In this document: positions 7,028 to 16,555 of the stretch, piece after piece | Numbering within the stretch: position 1 is the stretch's first letter | How the letters are laid out: each line of letters begins with the position of its first letter | Assembly: GCA_026991755.1 (NCBI GenBank) | Contig: JALXAX010000164.1 | Location: 1 to 42,140, forward strand | Reading direction: 5' to 3' | Source of the DNA: Thiotrichaceae bacterium | Lineage (GTDB): Bacteria; Pseudomonadota; Gammaproteobacteria; Thiotrichales; Thiotrichaceae | DNA: 42,140 bases | Notes under the pieces: model-generated | Database searches by the model: none | Seen by the model: only the letters and a program-made list of their open reading frames with translations | What the model was told of the DNA's origin: nothing | Position numbers and translations under genes: made by a program

Positions 7028-9868
7028 TTAACCTGTCTGTAATAACAGCTCTTCCGCTTCACGTTTCTGATCATCATTACCTTCAATCACTACTTCTTCT
7101 AGTGTATGACGTGCGCCTTCAACATCACCCATATCTAAGTACGCTCTAGCTAAATCTAGCTTAGTGCCAATATGTGCTTGTTGCACTTCTTCGTCATCAT
7201 CGGATAGATCAAGGAATGATAGCGCATCATCAAGGCTGTCATCGCCTGTTGAAGCAGTATCAATATCACTACTAGTCGATGTATAGCCATTTCCCGTAGG
7301 TAATATTTTATCCAGGTCGTTGTCTTTATCAAGATTAAGGTCGAGACCTAAATCATCCAAATCATTACTTGTTTCACTAGCTACTACATCTTCAAGGTCT
7401 TTCGAAGAGTTTGAAGGGGTTGTGCTACCAAAATCAATGATATTGTCACTGCCGCCAAGATCAAACTCTGGAGCATCAAAATCTTTTGATAATTCATCAA
7501 GACCAAAGTCATCACCTAAATCAAGATCAGTATCTAGCTCATCACCTATATCTAGATTGAAATCTCCATCATCTAAGCCTGTGATATTGAGATCTTCAGT
7601 ACTATCAAGCTCAGGTGGCATTGCATCGGCAAAGCTATCATTACTATCATCAGGTGAGAACGCTTCTTGAGCCATATGAGTAGCAGCTCCTACGCTCGCA
7701 ACACCCGCTACCACTTTCGCTGCTTTGCTCGCTGATGATTCTGAGAATAGCTCGTTTTCAGGAACAAGTTCTTTACCCCATTCTACGATCTTGTCCCATA
7801 GTTGTTGCTTGTTTTCACCCTCGGCATTAAGGAATTCCTTAGCCGATGTTACAAATGACTCTGGGTTGCTCGCTGCCTTGTAATTCTCTAATAGCTTATA
7901 ACGATATTCCATTTTAGAAGGATGGTCAGAAATCGCTTTCTTAAGCTCATCTTCGGCTTGATCATGTAAACCATAGACAATATATACATCAGCTTCTTGT
8001 AAAATTTCATCTTCATCGAAAGCATCATCACCCGACAGAATACTGTCAAAGGCATCAGCATCATCTTTCTCAGTATCAATATGCTGAGTAGAACCTGCTT
8101 CCATATCATCAATGATAGGAGAGTCATGTTCTGCTAATTCAGAGCCAGACTCATCATCAAAGAAATTATTATCTTCATCCGCCAACACATCATCAGCGGC
8201 ATCTTCTACATCAAGCTTGGTAGAGGATCGTCTCATCAACAACCATCCAAATAATAACGCGAGTAAGCTACCACCGCCTATTGCAGCAACTAGAGGAGAT
8301 GATAAGAGATCTAAAATACCACCTTTTTCCTCTGAATCATCCGTCTTGAATGGGTTTGATGCTGCTTCATCTTCGACTGAGGCCGTCTCGCTCACTGCTG
8401 AGTTTACTTCTGGCTGAGTAGGTTGAGCTTCCGAACCATTCGCTTCACCACGAATGATTCGGTTATTATTTTGTTCATCCTGATTAGCTACTTGCTGTAC
8501 TAAATCTGCAGGCTCAGTTACAGCAGGCTCTTGAGCTTGCTTAGGCTGGTTATCTGATACCGCAGTATTATTTCCATTAGTCAGTTGACTTTCTAGCTTA
8601 GCAAGACGTTCATTTTTAAGCGTAATCAAACGTTCTTTCTTACGAATAATCGCTTCAAGTTTGCTCACACGAGAATGTAGCTCAGCACTTTCACTCTTAC
8701 TACTTGCCAAAGCCTCTTGTGCCAGAGTTAATTCTTTATGAAGTGCCGCTGTTCCTGCAGCTGAAGTCGCTATATCAGAAGCAGCTGATTTGCCACTTCC
8801 AACAACGCTTAAGTTAGCCTGATCTTTTACACCACCCACCTGAGGCGCCGCACTAGAGGAGGTACTTGCTTTTGGTGTAGCAGTTTGTGCAACGGTATGA
8901 TTAGCTAACTCTGAGCGATATTTCTTCCATTGGCTATAATGCTGTTTAACAATTTGCTTAGCCTCTGCATGAGAACTGCTTCTGACCTTACTCTTTGCTG
9001 GCTTAGATAATAGTGCACCTGTCCTCAGCTCATTAATATTTGAGTGAGAGAATGCTTGAGGGTTGGCTCTGAATAACGCAACCATCATTTGACTATTTGT
9101 CACACCACGATAACGTAAGCGAGAAGCAATTCTGCTCATAGTATCGCCACGTTTTACACGGTATTTGGTACTACGATTTGTTGCTGGCGTGGCTGAAGCC
9201 GTTTCGCTTAAGGCTGCTCTGGCTTGAGCTTCAAACTGTGCATCATAATTATTTTGCTGAGCTTGATCTTGTCGCTGACGTTGCGCTTGTGCCTGAGCTT
9301 GCTGTTGACGCTGAACTTCTAATTGACGTTGTCTTTGCTGCTGAGCACGTATGCGCTCTGCATCCTGCCCACGATTAACAATACCTGTTGATTTCGGTTC
9401 AGCACGAATCGCTGCTGCATTTTCAGTGGATGCACTTCCTGCATTCATTAGAACAGGAGGGTCAAGTAGAACGGTATATTCTTTTAATAACTGACCTTGA
9501 GGCCAACTTACTTCAAGTAAGAAATTTAGAAAAGGCTCAGAAATCGGTGCACTAGAAGTAACACGAATGATGGGTTTACCATTTTGAACACTAGGCGTGA
9601 ATGTTAAGCTATCCAGAAAAGCGGGACGATCTATTCCAACACGATTAAACACATCAGGGGATGCCAATTTAACTTGTAACTGGCTCGCTTCCCTTTTGTT
9701 AGTTGACAGTAGATCAATCTGTGCATTAAGAGGTTGATTAAGCTGTGATGACGAATGTAACTCACCTAAACCCAAAGCAGACGATGTCATTGGGTATGCC
9801 ATCACTACCGATATAGCTAAGCTAAGTGCAGTCTTTGACATAGTTTTACGTACGATTCTATTGTTCAC
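7028..9868 (-). CDS. fimV: FimV-family pilus/polar hub protein
   Basis: A 946-residue FimV homologue. In order: a signal peptide (about residues 1-32), the FimV N-terminal domain (33-140, starting LGLGELHSSSQLNQPLNAQI), a Gln/Arg-rich linker (170-205), a LysM peptidoglycan-binding domain (about 236-290, YRVKRGDTMSRIASRL), a coiled coil (about 375-430), one membrane helix (about 525-545), a long Asp/Glu-rich cytoplasmic region, and the conserved C-terminal TPR-like motif (KLDLARAYLDMGDVEGARHTLEEV). In Pseudomonas FimV organises type IV pili, cAMP signalling and cell poles. Translation most likely starts at GTG 9868, which follows a strong AGGGGAA; an ATG eight codons later is possible. The frame is unbroken. 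Confidence 0.95.
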   Translation of the reverse strand: MNNRIVRKTMSKTALSLAISVVMAYPMTSSALGLGELHSSSQLNQPLNAQIDLLSTNKREASQLQVKLASPDVFNRVGIDRPAFLDSLTFTPSVQNGKPIIRVTSSAPISEPFLNFLLEVSWPQGQLLKEYTVLLDPPVLMNAGSASTENAAAIRAEPKSTGIVNRGQDAERIRAQQQRQRQLEVQRQQQAQAQAQRQRQDQAQQNNYDAQFEAQARAALSETASATPATNRSTKYRVKRGDTMSRIASRLRYRGVTNSQMMVALFRANPQAFSHSNINELRTGALLSKPAKSKVRSSSHAEAKQIVKQHYSQWKKYRSELANHTVAQTATPKASTSSSAAPQVGGVKDQANLSVVGSGKSAASDIATSAAGTAALHKELTLAQEALASSKSESAELHSRVSKLEAIIRKKERLITLKNERLAKLESQLTNGNNTAVSDNQPKQAQEPAVTEPADLVQQVANQDEQNNNRIIRGEANGSEAQPTQPEVNSAVSETASVEDEAASNPFKTDDSEEKGGILDLLSSPLVAAIGGGSLLALLFGWLLMRRSSTKLDVEDAADDVLADEDNNFFDDESGSELAEHDSPIIDDMEAGSTQHIDTEKDDADAFDSILSGDDAFDEDEILQEADVYIVYGLHDQAEDELKKAISDHPSKMEYRYKLLENYKAASNPESFVTSAKEFLNAEGENKQQLWDKIVEWGKELVPENELFSESSASKAAKVVAGVASVGAATHMAQEAFSPDDSNDSFADAMPPELDSTEDLNITGLDDGDFNLDIGDELDTDLDLGDDFGLDELSKDFDAPEFDLGGSDNIIDFGSTTPSNSSKDLEDVVASETSNDLDDLGLDLNLDKDNDLDKILPTGNGYTSTSSDIDTASTGDDSLDDALSFLDLSDDDEEVQQAHIGTKLDLARAYLDMGDVEGARHTLEEVVIEGNDDQKREAEELLLQTG

Positions 9869-10212
9869 AAAAATTCCCCTTTTGTGTATTTAATACTTAC
9901 CCTACTATACCTTTATCAGATAGCCCCAATAGCACGATATGTCTGTAAGAATTAGAAGTTATTATTATTAGTACCAGCTAAACAACCTAAACTATATATT
10001 ATAAGTTATTGATAAGCAACAGCTGCAAGCCTCATTAAAGCAACGAGATTTCTCAACTGCTTTACGTATAAAAACGCATTTAATCAATTATCTCATGAAC
10101 GTTGACTGAACTGTCTACAAGTGGTTACTTATTTACTTAGCTATTATTATTTTAAATATAGAAATATTCTTTAATATCAACAGAATACTGTTACTTTATA
10201 TACTTTACATCA

Positions 10213-10252
10213 AAAAGCCCAACTACCTATAATATTACAGATAGTGGGCTTC
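10213..10252 (-). terminator. Likely terminator of the leuCDB-asd transcript
   Basis: On the minus strand GCCCACTA and TAGTTGGGC form an imperfect stem (10217-10225 with 10242-10249) followed by five T. It stands about 90 bp after the asd stop, with the family A repeat between them. The loop is long (about 16 bases), so efficiency is uncertain. Confidence 0.5.
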
Positions 10253-10274
10253 AGGTATTGTTAGACTTCCTTAC

Positions 10275-10343
10275 GGAAACTTTGAACAAGTCATGAGCGG
10301 TTTTCTCGACACTGAAATTCCACTAGACTTATTCAGAGATTCC
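10275..10343. repeat. MITE-like inverted repeat, family A, copy 2
   Basis: Left end GGAAACTTTGAACAAGTC (10275-10292) and right end GACTTATTCAGAGATTCC (10326-10343) are inverted repeats; the core matches copy 1 at 96-162. The similarity between the arms extends outward, so that the TTA just right of the element, which is the asd stop codon on the minus strand, is also part of the palindrome. Confidence 0.7.
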
Positions 10344-11372
10344 TTACAGATAATCCTTTATCAACCTTTCAGCAATTTGGATACTGTTTAAAGCGGCACC
10401 TTTACGAACATTATCAGCCACCACCCATAGGTCTAAACCACTAGGATGAGAGATATCTTCACGGATTCTACCTACATAGACGGGATCACTATTTGCTCCA
10501 TTTGCAATAGCACTAGGATACCCACCATCTTTATGCTCATCAATGACCACGATACCATCCTGATGACTTAACAGCTCTTTTGCCTGTTCAGCCGTCAACT
10601 TATCTCTGGTTTCGATATGGATCGCTTCTGAATGACCATAAAATACGGGAACTCGGACTGCTGTAGGATTAACCAAAATATCATCATCTTCCAATATCTT
10701 ATTGGTTTCCCACACCATTTTCATTTCTTCTTTGGTATAGCCATTATCCATAAACACATCTATTTGAGGGATAACATTAAAGGCGATTTGATGAGGGTAG
10801 ACCTTTGGATCTTCCGAAGGCTGTCCATTGAGCAATCTTGCCGTTTGCCCTGCTAGTTCTTCAATCGCAGGCTTTCCTGTGCCTGAAACTGCTTGATAGG
10901 TCGCCACGTTGATACGCGTGATTTTTGCGGCATCATGCAAGGGCTTCAATGCCACTAGCATTTGAATTGTTGAACAGTTAGGGTTCGCGATAATACCTCG
11001 GTTGGTATAACCTGCGATAGCATGAGGGTTAACTTCAGGAACCACTAGAGGAATATCATCGTCATAACGGAAATGCGCCGTATTATCAATCACTACACAA
11101 CCTGCTTCAGCCGCTATAGGTGCATACTTGGCTGAAATTTCTCCACCTGGTGAAAATAGACCGATCTGCACTTTTGAGAAATCAAAAGTATCTAGGTTTT
11201 CAACTCTTAGTGTTTTTCCACCAAAGTTTACTGGTTTTCCTACGGAGCGCTCACTCGCCAGCGCGTAGACTTTTCCAACGGGAAAGTCACGTTCTGCCAG
11301 TATAGCCAACATGGTTTCACCCACTGCTCCTGTTGCTCCGACAACTGCTACGTCATATGTTTTTGACATCAT
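10344..11372 (-). CDS. asd: Aspartate-semialdehyde dehydrogenase
   Basis: A 342-residue Asd that reduces aspartyl phosphate to aspartate semialdehyde with NADPH, the branch point to lysine, diaminopimelate, threonine and methionine. The NADP-binding GATGAVGE is at residues 12-19, the catalytic Cys is in NPNCST, and the substrate and acid/base residues are in AVSGTGKPAIEEL and GHSEAIHIE. Two adjacent ATGs occur at the start; the second has better spacing to AAGGAT. It follows leuB with a 65-bp gap, as in Pseudomonas. The stop codon lies at the very edge of the family A palindrome. Confidence 0.97.
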   Translation of the reverse strand: MMSKTYDVAVVGATGAVGETMLAILAERDFPVGKVYALASERSVGKPVNFGGKTLRVENLDTFDFSKVQIGLFSPGGEISAKYAPIAAEAGCVVIDNTAHFRYDDDIPLVVPEVNPHAIAGYTNRGIIANPNCSTIQMLVALKPLHDAAKITRINVATYQAVSGTGKPAIEELAGQTARLLNGQPSEDPKVYPHQIAFNVIPQIDVFMDNGYTKEEMKMVWETNKILEDDDILVNPTAVRVPVFYGHSEAIHIETRDKLTAEQAKELLSHQDGIVVIDEHKDGGYPSAIANGANSDPVYVGRIREDISHPSGLDLWVVADNVRKGAALNSIQIAERLIKDYL

Positions 11373-11437
11373 TTATCCTTAATTTTTATCGCTAACGATC
11401 AACTGATCGTGTTACATCATTGTTATTTACAAGGCGG

Positions 11438-12526
11438 CTACAAGCTTCTAAGCGCGCTAACCACTGCATCGCCAATTTCTGAAGTACTAACAGCCGTAGT
11501 ACCTTCTGCATCAGCAAAAATATCTTGAGTACGCAAACCTTGCTTTAATACTGCTTCTACCGCAGCATCAATCTTATCTGCCAATTCAATGTGATCTAAC
11601 GAATAACGCAACATCATACTGACAGACGTAATAGTCGCTAAAGGGTTGGCGATATTCTTTCCCGCAATATCAGGAGCAGAGCCATGAATAGGCTCGTACA
11701 TGCCTTTACCATTAATATCTAATGAAGCCGAAGGCAGCATGCCGATAGATCCCGTTAGCATCGCCGCAGCGTCTGACAAGATATCGCCAAACATGTTACC
11801 CGTTACCATGACATCAAACTGCTTGGGTTCTTTCACCAGCTGCATCGCTGCATTATCCACATACATATGGCTAAGCTCTACTTCAGGGTATTCTTTGCCT
11901 ACACGTTCAACGACTTCATGCCAAAGCTCCATCACTTCTAACACGTTTGCTTTGTCCACCGAGCATAGACGTTTATCACGCTTCATCGCTATTTGAAAGG
12001 CTGAGTGAGCTATCTGCTCTATTTCTGATTCCTTATAAACCAAGGTGTTATAGCCTTGTTTTTCACCATTCTCTAGCTCACGGATACCACGAGGCTCACC
12101 AAAGTAAATGCCGCCTGTTAGCTCACGCACGATCATAATATCCAAGCCTGAAACAACTTCTGGTTTTAATGATGAAGCATCTGCCAGTTCTGCATTCAAA
12201 ATCGCGGGACGTAAGTTTGAAAATAGTTTTAGGTCAGCTCGGATACCCAATAGACCCCGTTCTGGACGTAAGTCACGAGGCAACGCTTCGTATTCATAAC
12301 CACCTACCGCTCCCAGCAAGATAGCATCGGCAGCATGTGCCAGCTTTTGTGTTTCTTCTGGGTAAGGGTGTTTGTATTCGTCGTAAGCTGCACCACCGAT
12401 TAGTCCATGGCTTAGCTCCACATCCAGACCAAAGTCTGCTTTTAAAACTTCGATGACTTTGATAGCTTCTGCTACGATCTCTTTACCAATTCCATCGCCA
12501 GGTAATACTAGAATATTTTGTGTCAC
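11438..12526 (-). CDS. leuB: 3-isopropylmalate dehydrogenase
   Basis: A 362-residue LeuB, which oxidatively decarboxylates 3-isopropylmalate to 2-oxoisocaproate in leucine synthesis using NAD. Visible motifs include the N-terminal [11 protein letters not shown], the substrate-binding [14 protein letters not shown], the metal-binding DxxxD area [13 protein letters not shown], and the NAD-binding [15 protein letters not shown]. The start codon is GTG (12526), read from the clear AAGGAAAAG just upstream; no ATG fits the family N-terminus better. It belongs to the leuC-leuD-leuB-asd unit, 87 bp after leuD. Confidence 0.97.
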   Translation of the reverse strand: MTQNILVLPGDGIGKEIVAEAIKVIEVLKADFGLDVELSHGLIGGAAYDEYKHPYPEETQKLAHAADAILLGAVGGYEYEALPRDLRPERGLLGIRADLKLFSNLRPAILNAELADASSLKPEVVSGLDIMIVRELTGGIYFGEPRGIRELENGEKQGYNTLVYKESEIEQIAHSAFQIAMKRDKRLCSVDKANVLEVMELWHEVVERVGKEYPEVELSHMYVDNAAMQLVKEPKQFDVMVTGNMFGDILSDAAAMLTGSIGMLPSASLDINGKGMYEPIHGSAPDIAGKNIANPLATITSVSMMLRYSLDHIELADKIDAAVEAVLKQGLRTQDIFADAEGTTAVSTSEIGDAVVSALRSL

Positions 12527-12579
12527 TTTCTTTTCCTTATTTATTGAACTAGCTAATAACTATTATTCGCTGATTGCAC

Positions 12580-12617
12580 TGTAACTAGTCAGCATAATCA
12601 GTAACTACTCAGCTTAC
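12580..12617. repeat. Solo end related to the family C element
   Basis: GTAACTAGTCAGCATAATC followed by AGTAACTACTCAGCTTAC aligns over about 37 bp with 3435-3471, and its last 17 bases match the terminal inverted repeat of the 3455-3622 element with one difference. The leuD stop codon (TTA at 12614-12616 on the plus strand) lies inside the match. No second arm is visible, so it is a remnant or an independent palindrome end. Confidence 0.45.
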
Positions 12618-13249
12618 ATCAACCAAGGCGCTTCTTGCTTACGCTTACTTTCATACTGCCGAATAGCGTCGGCATGTTGCAAGGTCAAACCAATGTCGTC
12701 AAGTCCATTTAGTAAACAATGCTTTCTAAACTCATCTACTTCAAAATCATAGCTTGTGCCTGATGCGCTGATCACTTTCTTCTGCTCTAAATCAATCGTA
12801 AATTCAGCGCCTTCATTAGCTTCAACTTCATTAAACAAGCCATCAATGATAGATTCCGATAAAACAATAGGTAACAAGCCATTCTTAAAGCTATTATTAA
12901 AGAAGATATCCGCATAACTAGGTGCAATAACCGCTTTGATACCATAATCTGTTAATGCCCATACCGCATGTTCTCGCGAAGAGCCACAACCAAAGTTTTC
13001 TCTGGCTAGTAATATGGATGCACCTTGATAACGCGGTTGATTCAATGCGAAATTTTCATTCAAAGAGCGATTGGAATGATCCATGCCTGGCTCACCTGGT
13101 TCGGTATAACGCCAATCATCAAATAACGTAGGACCAAACCCTGTTTTGCTAATGGACTTCAAATACTGCTTGGGAATAATCGCATCGGTATCCACATTAG
13201 AACGATCTAGAGGGACAACAAGACCTTTATGTACTACAAACTTATCCAT
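12614..13249 (-). CDS. leuD: 3-isopropylmalate dehydratase small subunit
   Basis: A 211-residue LeuD, partner of LeuC in isomerising 2- to 3-isopropylmalate. It has the family signatures [20 protein letters not shown] near the N-terminus and REHAVWAL / [11 protein letters not shown] in the middle, and normal length. I place the start at ATG 13249 because GGAGGT lies seven bases upstream; an in-frame GTG at 13258 would overlap that site. The start is one base after the leuC stop, indicating tight translational coupling. The stop codon lies in a repeat end (12580-12617). Confidence 0.96.
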   Translation of the reverse strand: MDKFVVHKGLVVPLDRSNVDTDAIIPKQYLKSISKTGFGPTLFDDWRYTEPGEPGMDHSNRSLNENFALNQPRYQGASILLARENFGCGSSREHAVWALTDYGIKAVIAPSYADIFFNNSFKNGLLPIVLSESIIDGLFNEVEANEGAEFTIDLEQKKVISASGTSYDFEVDEFRKHCLLNGLDDIGLTLQHADAIRQYESKRKQEAPWLM

Positions 13250-13250
13250 T

Positions 13251-14681
13251 TTACGCACCTCCGCCTATGGTTCTTACATCAACAAAATGTCCAGCTATCG
13301 CAGCCGCTGCGGCCATTGCGGGGCTAACCAAATGAGTACGTCCACCCTGTCCTTGTCGACCTTCAAAATTACGATTGGATGTGGATGCACAACGTTCACC
13401 CGACTCAAGGCGATCAGCATTCATTGCTAAACACATGGAGCAACCTGGCTCACGCCATTCAAAACCTGCATCCTTTAAGATGGTATCTAATCCCTCTTTT
13501 TCAGCTTGTTGTTTTACTAAGCCAGAACCAGGAACCACCATCGCTAATTTAATATCAGCGGATACTTGTTTTCCTTTAGCGATAGCCGCAGCCTCGCGAA
13601 TATCTTCAATTCTTGAGTTAGTGCACGAGCCGATAAAAACCTTATCTACCTTTATCTCATTGATGGGTTGACCTGCTTCAAGTCCCATATACTCAAGGGC
13701 AGCACTAATTCCTTGGCTTTTCACTGCATCCGCCTCATCTGCAGGGTTGGGTACATTCGCTGTTACTGGAACCACCATTTCAGGTGACGTACCCCAAGTG
13801 ACTTGTGGTTCTATGCTTTTCGCATCAAGTCGCACCACATGATCAAAATGCGCACCTTCATCCGAATGTAAATCTTGCCAAGCGGTTACTGCCTGATCCC
13901 AGACCTCACCCGTAGGTGCATAAGGTCTGCCTTTTACATAATTGATGGTTGTATCGTCTACGGCAATCAAACCTGCACGCGCACCACCTTCTATTGCCAT
14001 ATTACAAACCGTCATGCGGCCTTCCATGGACAAATCAGCAATAGCCTCGCCTGCAAATTCAATGGCGTAGCCTGTACCGCCCGCCGTACCAATTTCACCA
14101 ATAATAGCTAATACAATGTCTTTAGCTGTTACGCCTGCTCCAACTTTTCCGTCAACACTGACTAACATATTCTTCATCTTCTTCTGTATCAAACACTGTG
14201 TTGCCATCACGTGCTCAACTTCTGATGTACCAATACCATGCGCCAATGCTCCAAAAGCACCGTGTGTTGATGTATGAGAGTCACCGCAAACCACCGTCAT
14301 TCCAGGCAATGTCGCACCTTGCTCTGGGCCAATAACGTGTACGATTCCTTGGCGAATATCATCCATATGAAATTCATTGATTTTGAATTCATCACAGTTG
14401 CTATTTAGCGTTTCAATCTGAATCTTTGCGACAGGATCACTAATACCTGCTGTACCATTGCCACGGTTTTCAGTTGTGGTTGGTACATTATGATCAGGAA
14501 CCGCTAAGATAGAATTAGTACGCCATAAGCCTCGTCCTGCCATACGCAAGCCTTCAAATGCCTGTGGTGAGGTCACTTCATGTACCAAATGACGATCTAT
14601 ATACAGCAATGCCGTGCCATCCTCTTCTTGGTGCACCACATGGGCATCCCATATTTTGTCGTATAACGTCTTTGCAGACAT
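13251..14681 (-). CDS. leuC: 3-isopropylmalate dehydratase large subunit
   Basis: A 476-residue aconitase-family LeuC carrying the [4Fe-4S] cluster. The cluster cysteines are visible in [14 protein letters not shown] and in the CxxC of [37 protein letters not shown] is the family's active-site segment. The start at ATG 14681 follows GAGGAGA; an earlier in-frame ATG at 14696 would sit on that ribosome-binding site. It is the first gene of leuC-leuD-leuB-asd. leuA is not in this window. A LysR gene is divergent 123 bp away. Confidence 0.97.
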   Translation of the reverse strand: MSAKTLYDKIWDAHVVHQEEDGTALLYIDRHLVHEVTSPQAFEGLRMAGRGLWRTNSILAVPDHNVPTTTENRGNGTAGISDPVAKIQIETLNSNCDEFKINEFHMDDIRQGIVHVIGPEQGATLPGMTVVCGDSHTSTHGAFGALAHGIGTSEVEHVMATQCLIQKKMKNMLVSVDGKVGAGVTAKDIVLAIIGEIGTAGGTGYAIEFAGEAIADLSMEGRMTVCNMAIEGGARAGLIAVDDTTINYVKGRPYAPTGEVWDQAVTAWQDLHSDEGAHFDHVVRLDAKSIEPQVTWGTSPEMVVPVTANVPNPADEADAVKSQGISAALEYMGLEAGQPINEIKVDKVFIGSCTNSRIEDIREAAAIAKGKQVSADIKLAMVVPGSGLVKQQAEKEGLDTILKDAGFEWREPGCSMCLAMNADRLESGERCASTSNRNFEGRQGQGGRTHLVSPAMAAAAAIAGHFVDVRTIGGGA

Positions 14682-14771
14682 GTGTGTTCTCCTCATTATT
14701 AGTTCTCTATATTTATGGCATTAGTCTAATCTTTAACCTACAATAACTCTAATCTTAGTTTTTAATTATTA

Positions 14772-14790
14772 GTATTCCATTTAGGAATAC
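14772..14790. promoter_or_regulatory. Perfect palindrome, probable LysR-type operator
   Basis: GTATTCC and GGAATAC flank the 5-bp centre ATTTA, giving a 19-bp perfect inverted repeat that contains the T-N11-A arrangement expected of LysR-type regulators. It ends 14 bp before the LysR start codon and lies in the shared promoter region with leuC, so it fits autoregulation and divergent control. Confidence 0.6.
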
Positions 14791-14804
14791 CAAGGTTTAC
14801 GCCT

Positions 14805-15683
14805 ATGGACATCCCCAATTATAAAGCTTTTCTAGCTGTCGCAGAAAAAGGCTCTTTCTCCAAAGCAGCTGATAGTTTATTCATTACTCAGCCAGCCATT
14901 AGCAAGCGGGTGGCTTTGTTAGAAGAACAACTAGGGCATAGCCTATTTGATCGCTTAGGAAGAAAGGTTTTTTTAAATGAAGCTGGACGCGCCTTATTAC
15001 CTGTTGCACAACGCATACTTTTGGAAGTTCAAGAGAGCCAACGTGTCATTAATAACCTTAGTGGAGAAATCAGCGGGAAGTTACCCCTAGTTACTTCTCA
15101 TCATATTGGCTTACGGCGATTACCTACTGTATTAAAAGACTTCACTAAGCACTATCCCAACGTTAGATTGGATCTTGCCTTTATGGACTCTGAAAATGCT
15201 TGTCATGAAATCGAACATGGTCATTTTGAACTAGGTGTTGTCACTTTACCTCTACTAGCGCCAAAAACACTTAAGCTAACACCTTTGTGGAGTGACCATC
15301 TTACTATCGCAGCTTCTGTAGATCATCCACTTGCTCTTAGAGCAGCCCAACAAAAAAAGGCACTCAATTTTGATGACTTAGCTGACTACCCTGCCATTCT
15401 TCCATCCGTAGGTACTTACACTCGTACCATCATCGAAGACCCTATTATTAAAAAACATTCGTCATTGGATGTAATTCTCGAAACAAACTATTTAGAAACT
15501 ATACATATGATGGTATCCATCGGCCTGGGCTGGAGCGCCTTACCGCGTACCATGATTGATAAAGGGTTAGTAGAAATACCTATACACGGCTTACACATTC
15601 AACGCGAATTAGGTATTGTTCAACATACAGAACGCAGTCTATCTAATGCCAGTAAGGCTTTTATAAAACAAGCCTTATCGTAA
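14805..15683 (+). CDS. LysR-family transcriptional regulator divergent from leuC
   Basis: A 292-residue LysR regulator: N-terminal winged helix-turn-helix (residues about 1-60, AEKGSFSKAADSLFITQPAISKRVALLEEQLG) and a C-terminal periplasmic-binding-like effector domain. A LysR gene stands in this same place beside leuC in Pseudomonas, so control of the leuCDB-asd operon is a reasonable inference; the coinducer, perhaps a leucine-pathway intermediate, is unknown. The palindrome at 14772-14790 is the likely binding site. Confidence 0.9.
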   Translation: MDIPNYKAFLAVAEKGSFSKAADSLFITQPAISKRVALLEEQLGHSLFDRLGRKVFLNEAGRALLPVAQRILLEVQESQRVINNLSGEISGKLPLVTSHHIGLRRLPTVLKDFTKHYPNVRLDLAFMDSENACHEIEHGHFELGVVTLPLLAPKTLKLTPLWSDHLTIAASVDHPLALRAAQQKKALNFDDLADYPAILPSVGTYTRTIIEDPIIKKHSSLDVILETNYLETIHMMVSIGLGWSALPRTMIDKGLVEIPIHGLHIQRELGIVQHTERSLSNASKAFIKQALS

Positions 15684-15785
15684 TATTTGGTTACAAATTC
15701 AAATCTTAAAATTGGGTTATTTGTTGCTCAATATTAAAAAACTATCTTATACTAGTCTCATATACTAATTAATGGACAATCTTTT

Positions 15786-16301
15786 ATGGACGAAAAAGAT
15801 AGTAAAAATTGGTGGCTGGTCTCCACAAAACCCCAAAAAGAAGAATACGCAGAAAATAACTTGAACAATCAAGGCTATGAGACATACCGCCCACTTGCCA
15901 AACGTTTAAGAAAGCGTCGCGGGGTTGAAAAAACCGTCATCGAATCACTATTCCCTCGTTATATCTTCATTCATCTAGATCAATTGAACGATAACTGGGC
16001 ACCTATTCGTTCTACATTTGGAGTCACTGGAATAATCAGATTCGGAAATAAGCCCGCAAAGGTTCCTGACCGTGTTATTGAAATACTAAAAAGAGAAGGA
16101 GATTTACTAGCAGAGAAAGCGATTGATTTAGATCGCTATAAACAAGGCGATGCAGTTATTGTCGATCAAGAAGGTGCTTTTAAGGGAATGGAAGGAATCT
16201 TCCAACAATACGATGCTGAACAACGAACTATTGTACTATTAAATATATTACACACAGAAACGAGACTTACACTTTCACCTGCAGATATAAGTGCAGCATA
16301 A
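15786..16301 (+). CDS. rfaH: RfaH-type transcription antiterminator
   Basis: A 171-residue NusG paralogue. The N-terminal NGN domain (about residues 8-105) begins with WWLVSTKPQKEEYAENNLNNQG and contains the RfaH-like FPRYIFIHLD; the C-terminal KOW domain (about 118-170) is short and follows a linker. RfaH binds RNA polymerase at an ops DNA element and suppresses termination in long surface-polysaccharide operons. The neighbouring export, TPR and ligase genes fit that role. General NusG is larger in context (secE-nusG-rplK), which is absent here. It is preceded by its own promoter region and followed by a MITE. Confidence 0.88.
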   Translation: MDEKDSKNWWLVSTKPQKEEYAENNLNNQGYETYRPLAKRLRKRRGVEKTVIESLFPRYIFIHLDQLNDNWAPIRSTFGVTGIIRFGNKPAKVPDRVIEILKREGDLLAEKAIDLDRYKQGDAVIVDQEGAFKGMEGIFQQYDAEQRTIVLLNILHTETRLTLSPADISAA

Positions 16302-16329
16302 TTGAAATAGTCGAATAATAATTACTCTA

Positions 16330-16491
16330 AGAGACCTTTGCATGAAAGGATGGCGAGAGAAAAGCGAGCGTAATTTTTTCTATTTTTGCTAAAAAAGAGG
16401 GTAATAGCCGAGCTATTGGTTGATTTTTTTAGCAGAAATAGAGGAAATTCAGGCCGTTTAAATCCGTCATATCTTTCGTGTAAAGGTCTCT
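16330..16491. mobile_element. 162-bp IS5-like MITE forming one long hairpin
   Basis: The ends AGAGACCTTTGCATGAAAGG and, inverted, AGAGACCTTTACACGAAAG match the GAGACCTTTGCA ends I know from IS5/IS1106-type insertion sequences. CTA flanks both sides (16327-16329 and 16492-16494), consistent with a 3-bp target duplication. The palindrome continues through the interior (TTTTTCTATTTTTGCTAAAA matched by TTTAGCAGAAATAGAGG) to a perfect central hairpin AATAGC-CGA-GCTATT. There is no transposase gene; an open frame across it is an artefact of the palindrome. Confidence 0.8.
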
Positions 16492-16497
16492 CTAAAT

Positions 16498-16535
16498 AAA
16501 AACGGGAGTTTAGCAACTTGCTAAACTCCCGTTTT
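16498..16535. terminator. Strong bidirectional rho-independent terminator
   Basis: A perfect 17-bp stem AAAACGGGAGTTTAGCA / TGCTAAACTCCCGTTTT closes a 3-4 base loop, with A-runs on one side and T-runs on the other, so it can stop both rfaH transcription (plus strand) and the export gene (minus strand). It lies just downstream of the MITE. Confidence 0.9.
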
Positions 16536-16555
16536 GGCATGTAAAGGTTGATAAC

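Larger units (their letters stand above)
9869..10343. other. Intergenic region between asd and fimV
   Basis: The 475 bases carry the fimV ribosome-binding site and leader at the left edge, an AT-rich middle with no recognisable coding frame, a hairpin at 10213-10252 and the family A repeat at 10275-10343. The fimV promoter is presumably in the left part (a TATAGT hexamer occurs on the minus strand near 9907), but no good -35 accompanies it. Confidence 0.5.

Noticed and set aside
7320-8417. Plus-strand serine- and leucine-rich open frames inside fimV.
   Set aside because: They are antisense reflections of the Asp/Glu-rich repeats of fimV.
16322-16540. A 72-codon minus-strand open frame.
   Set aside because: It spans the IS5-like MITE and the terminator stem, so the open frame is a by-product of the palindromes.
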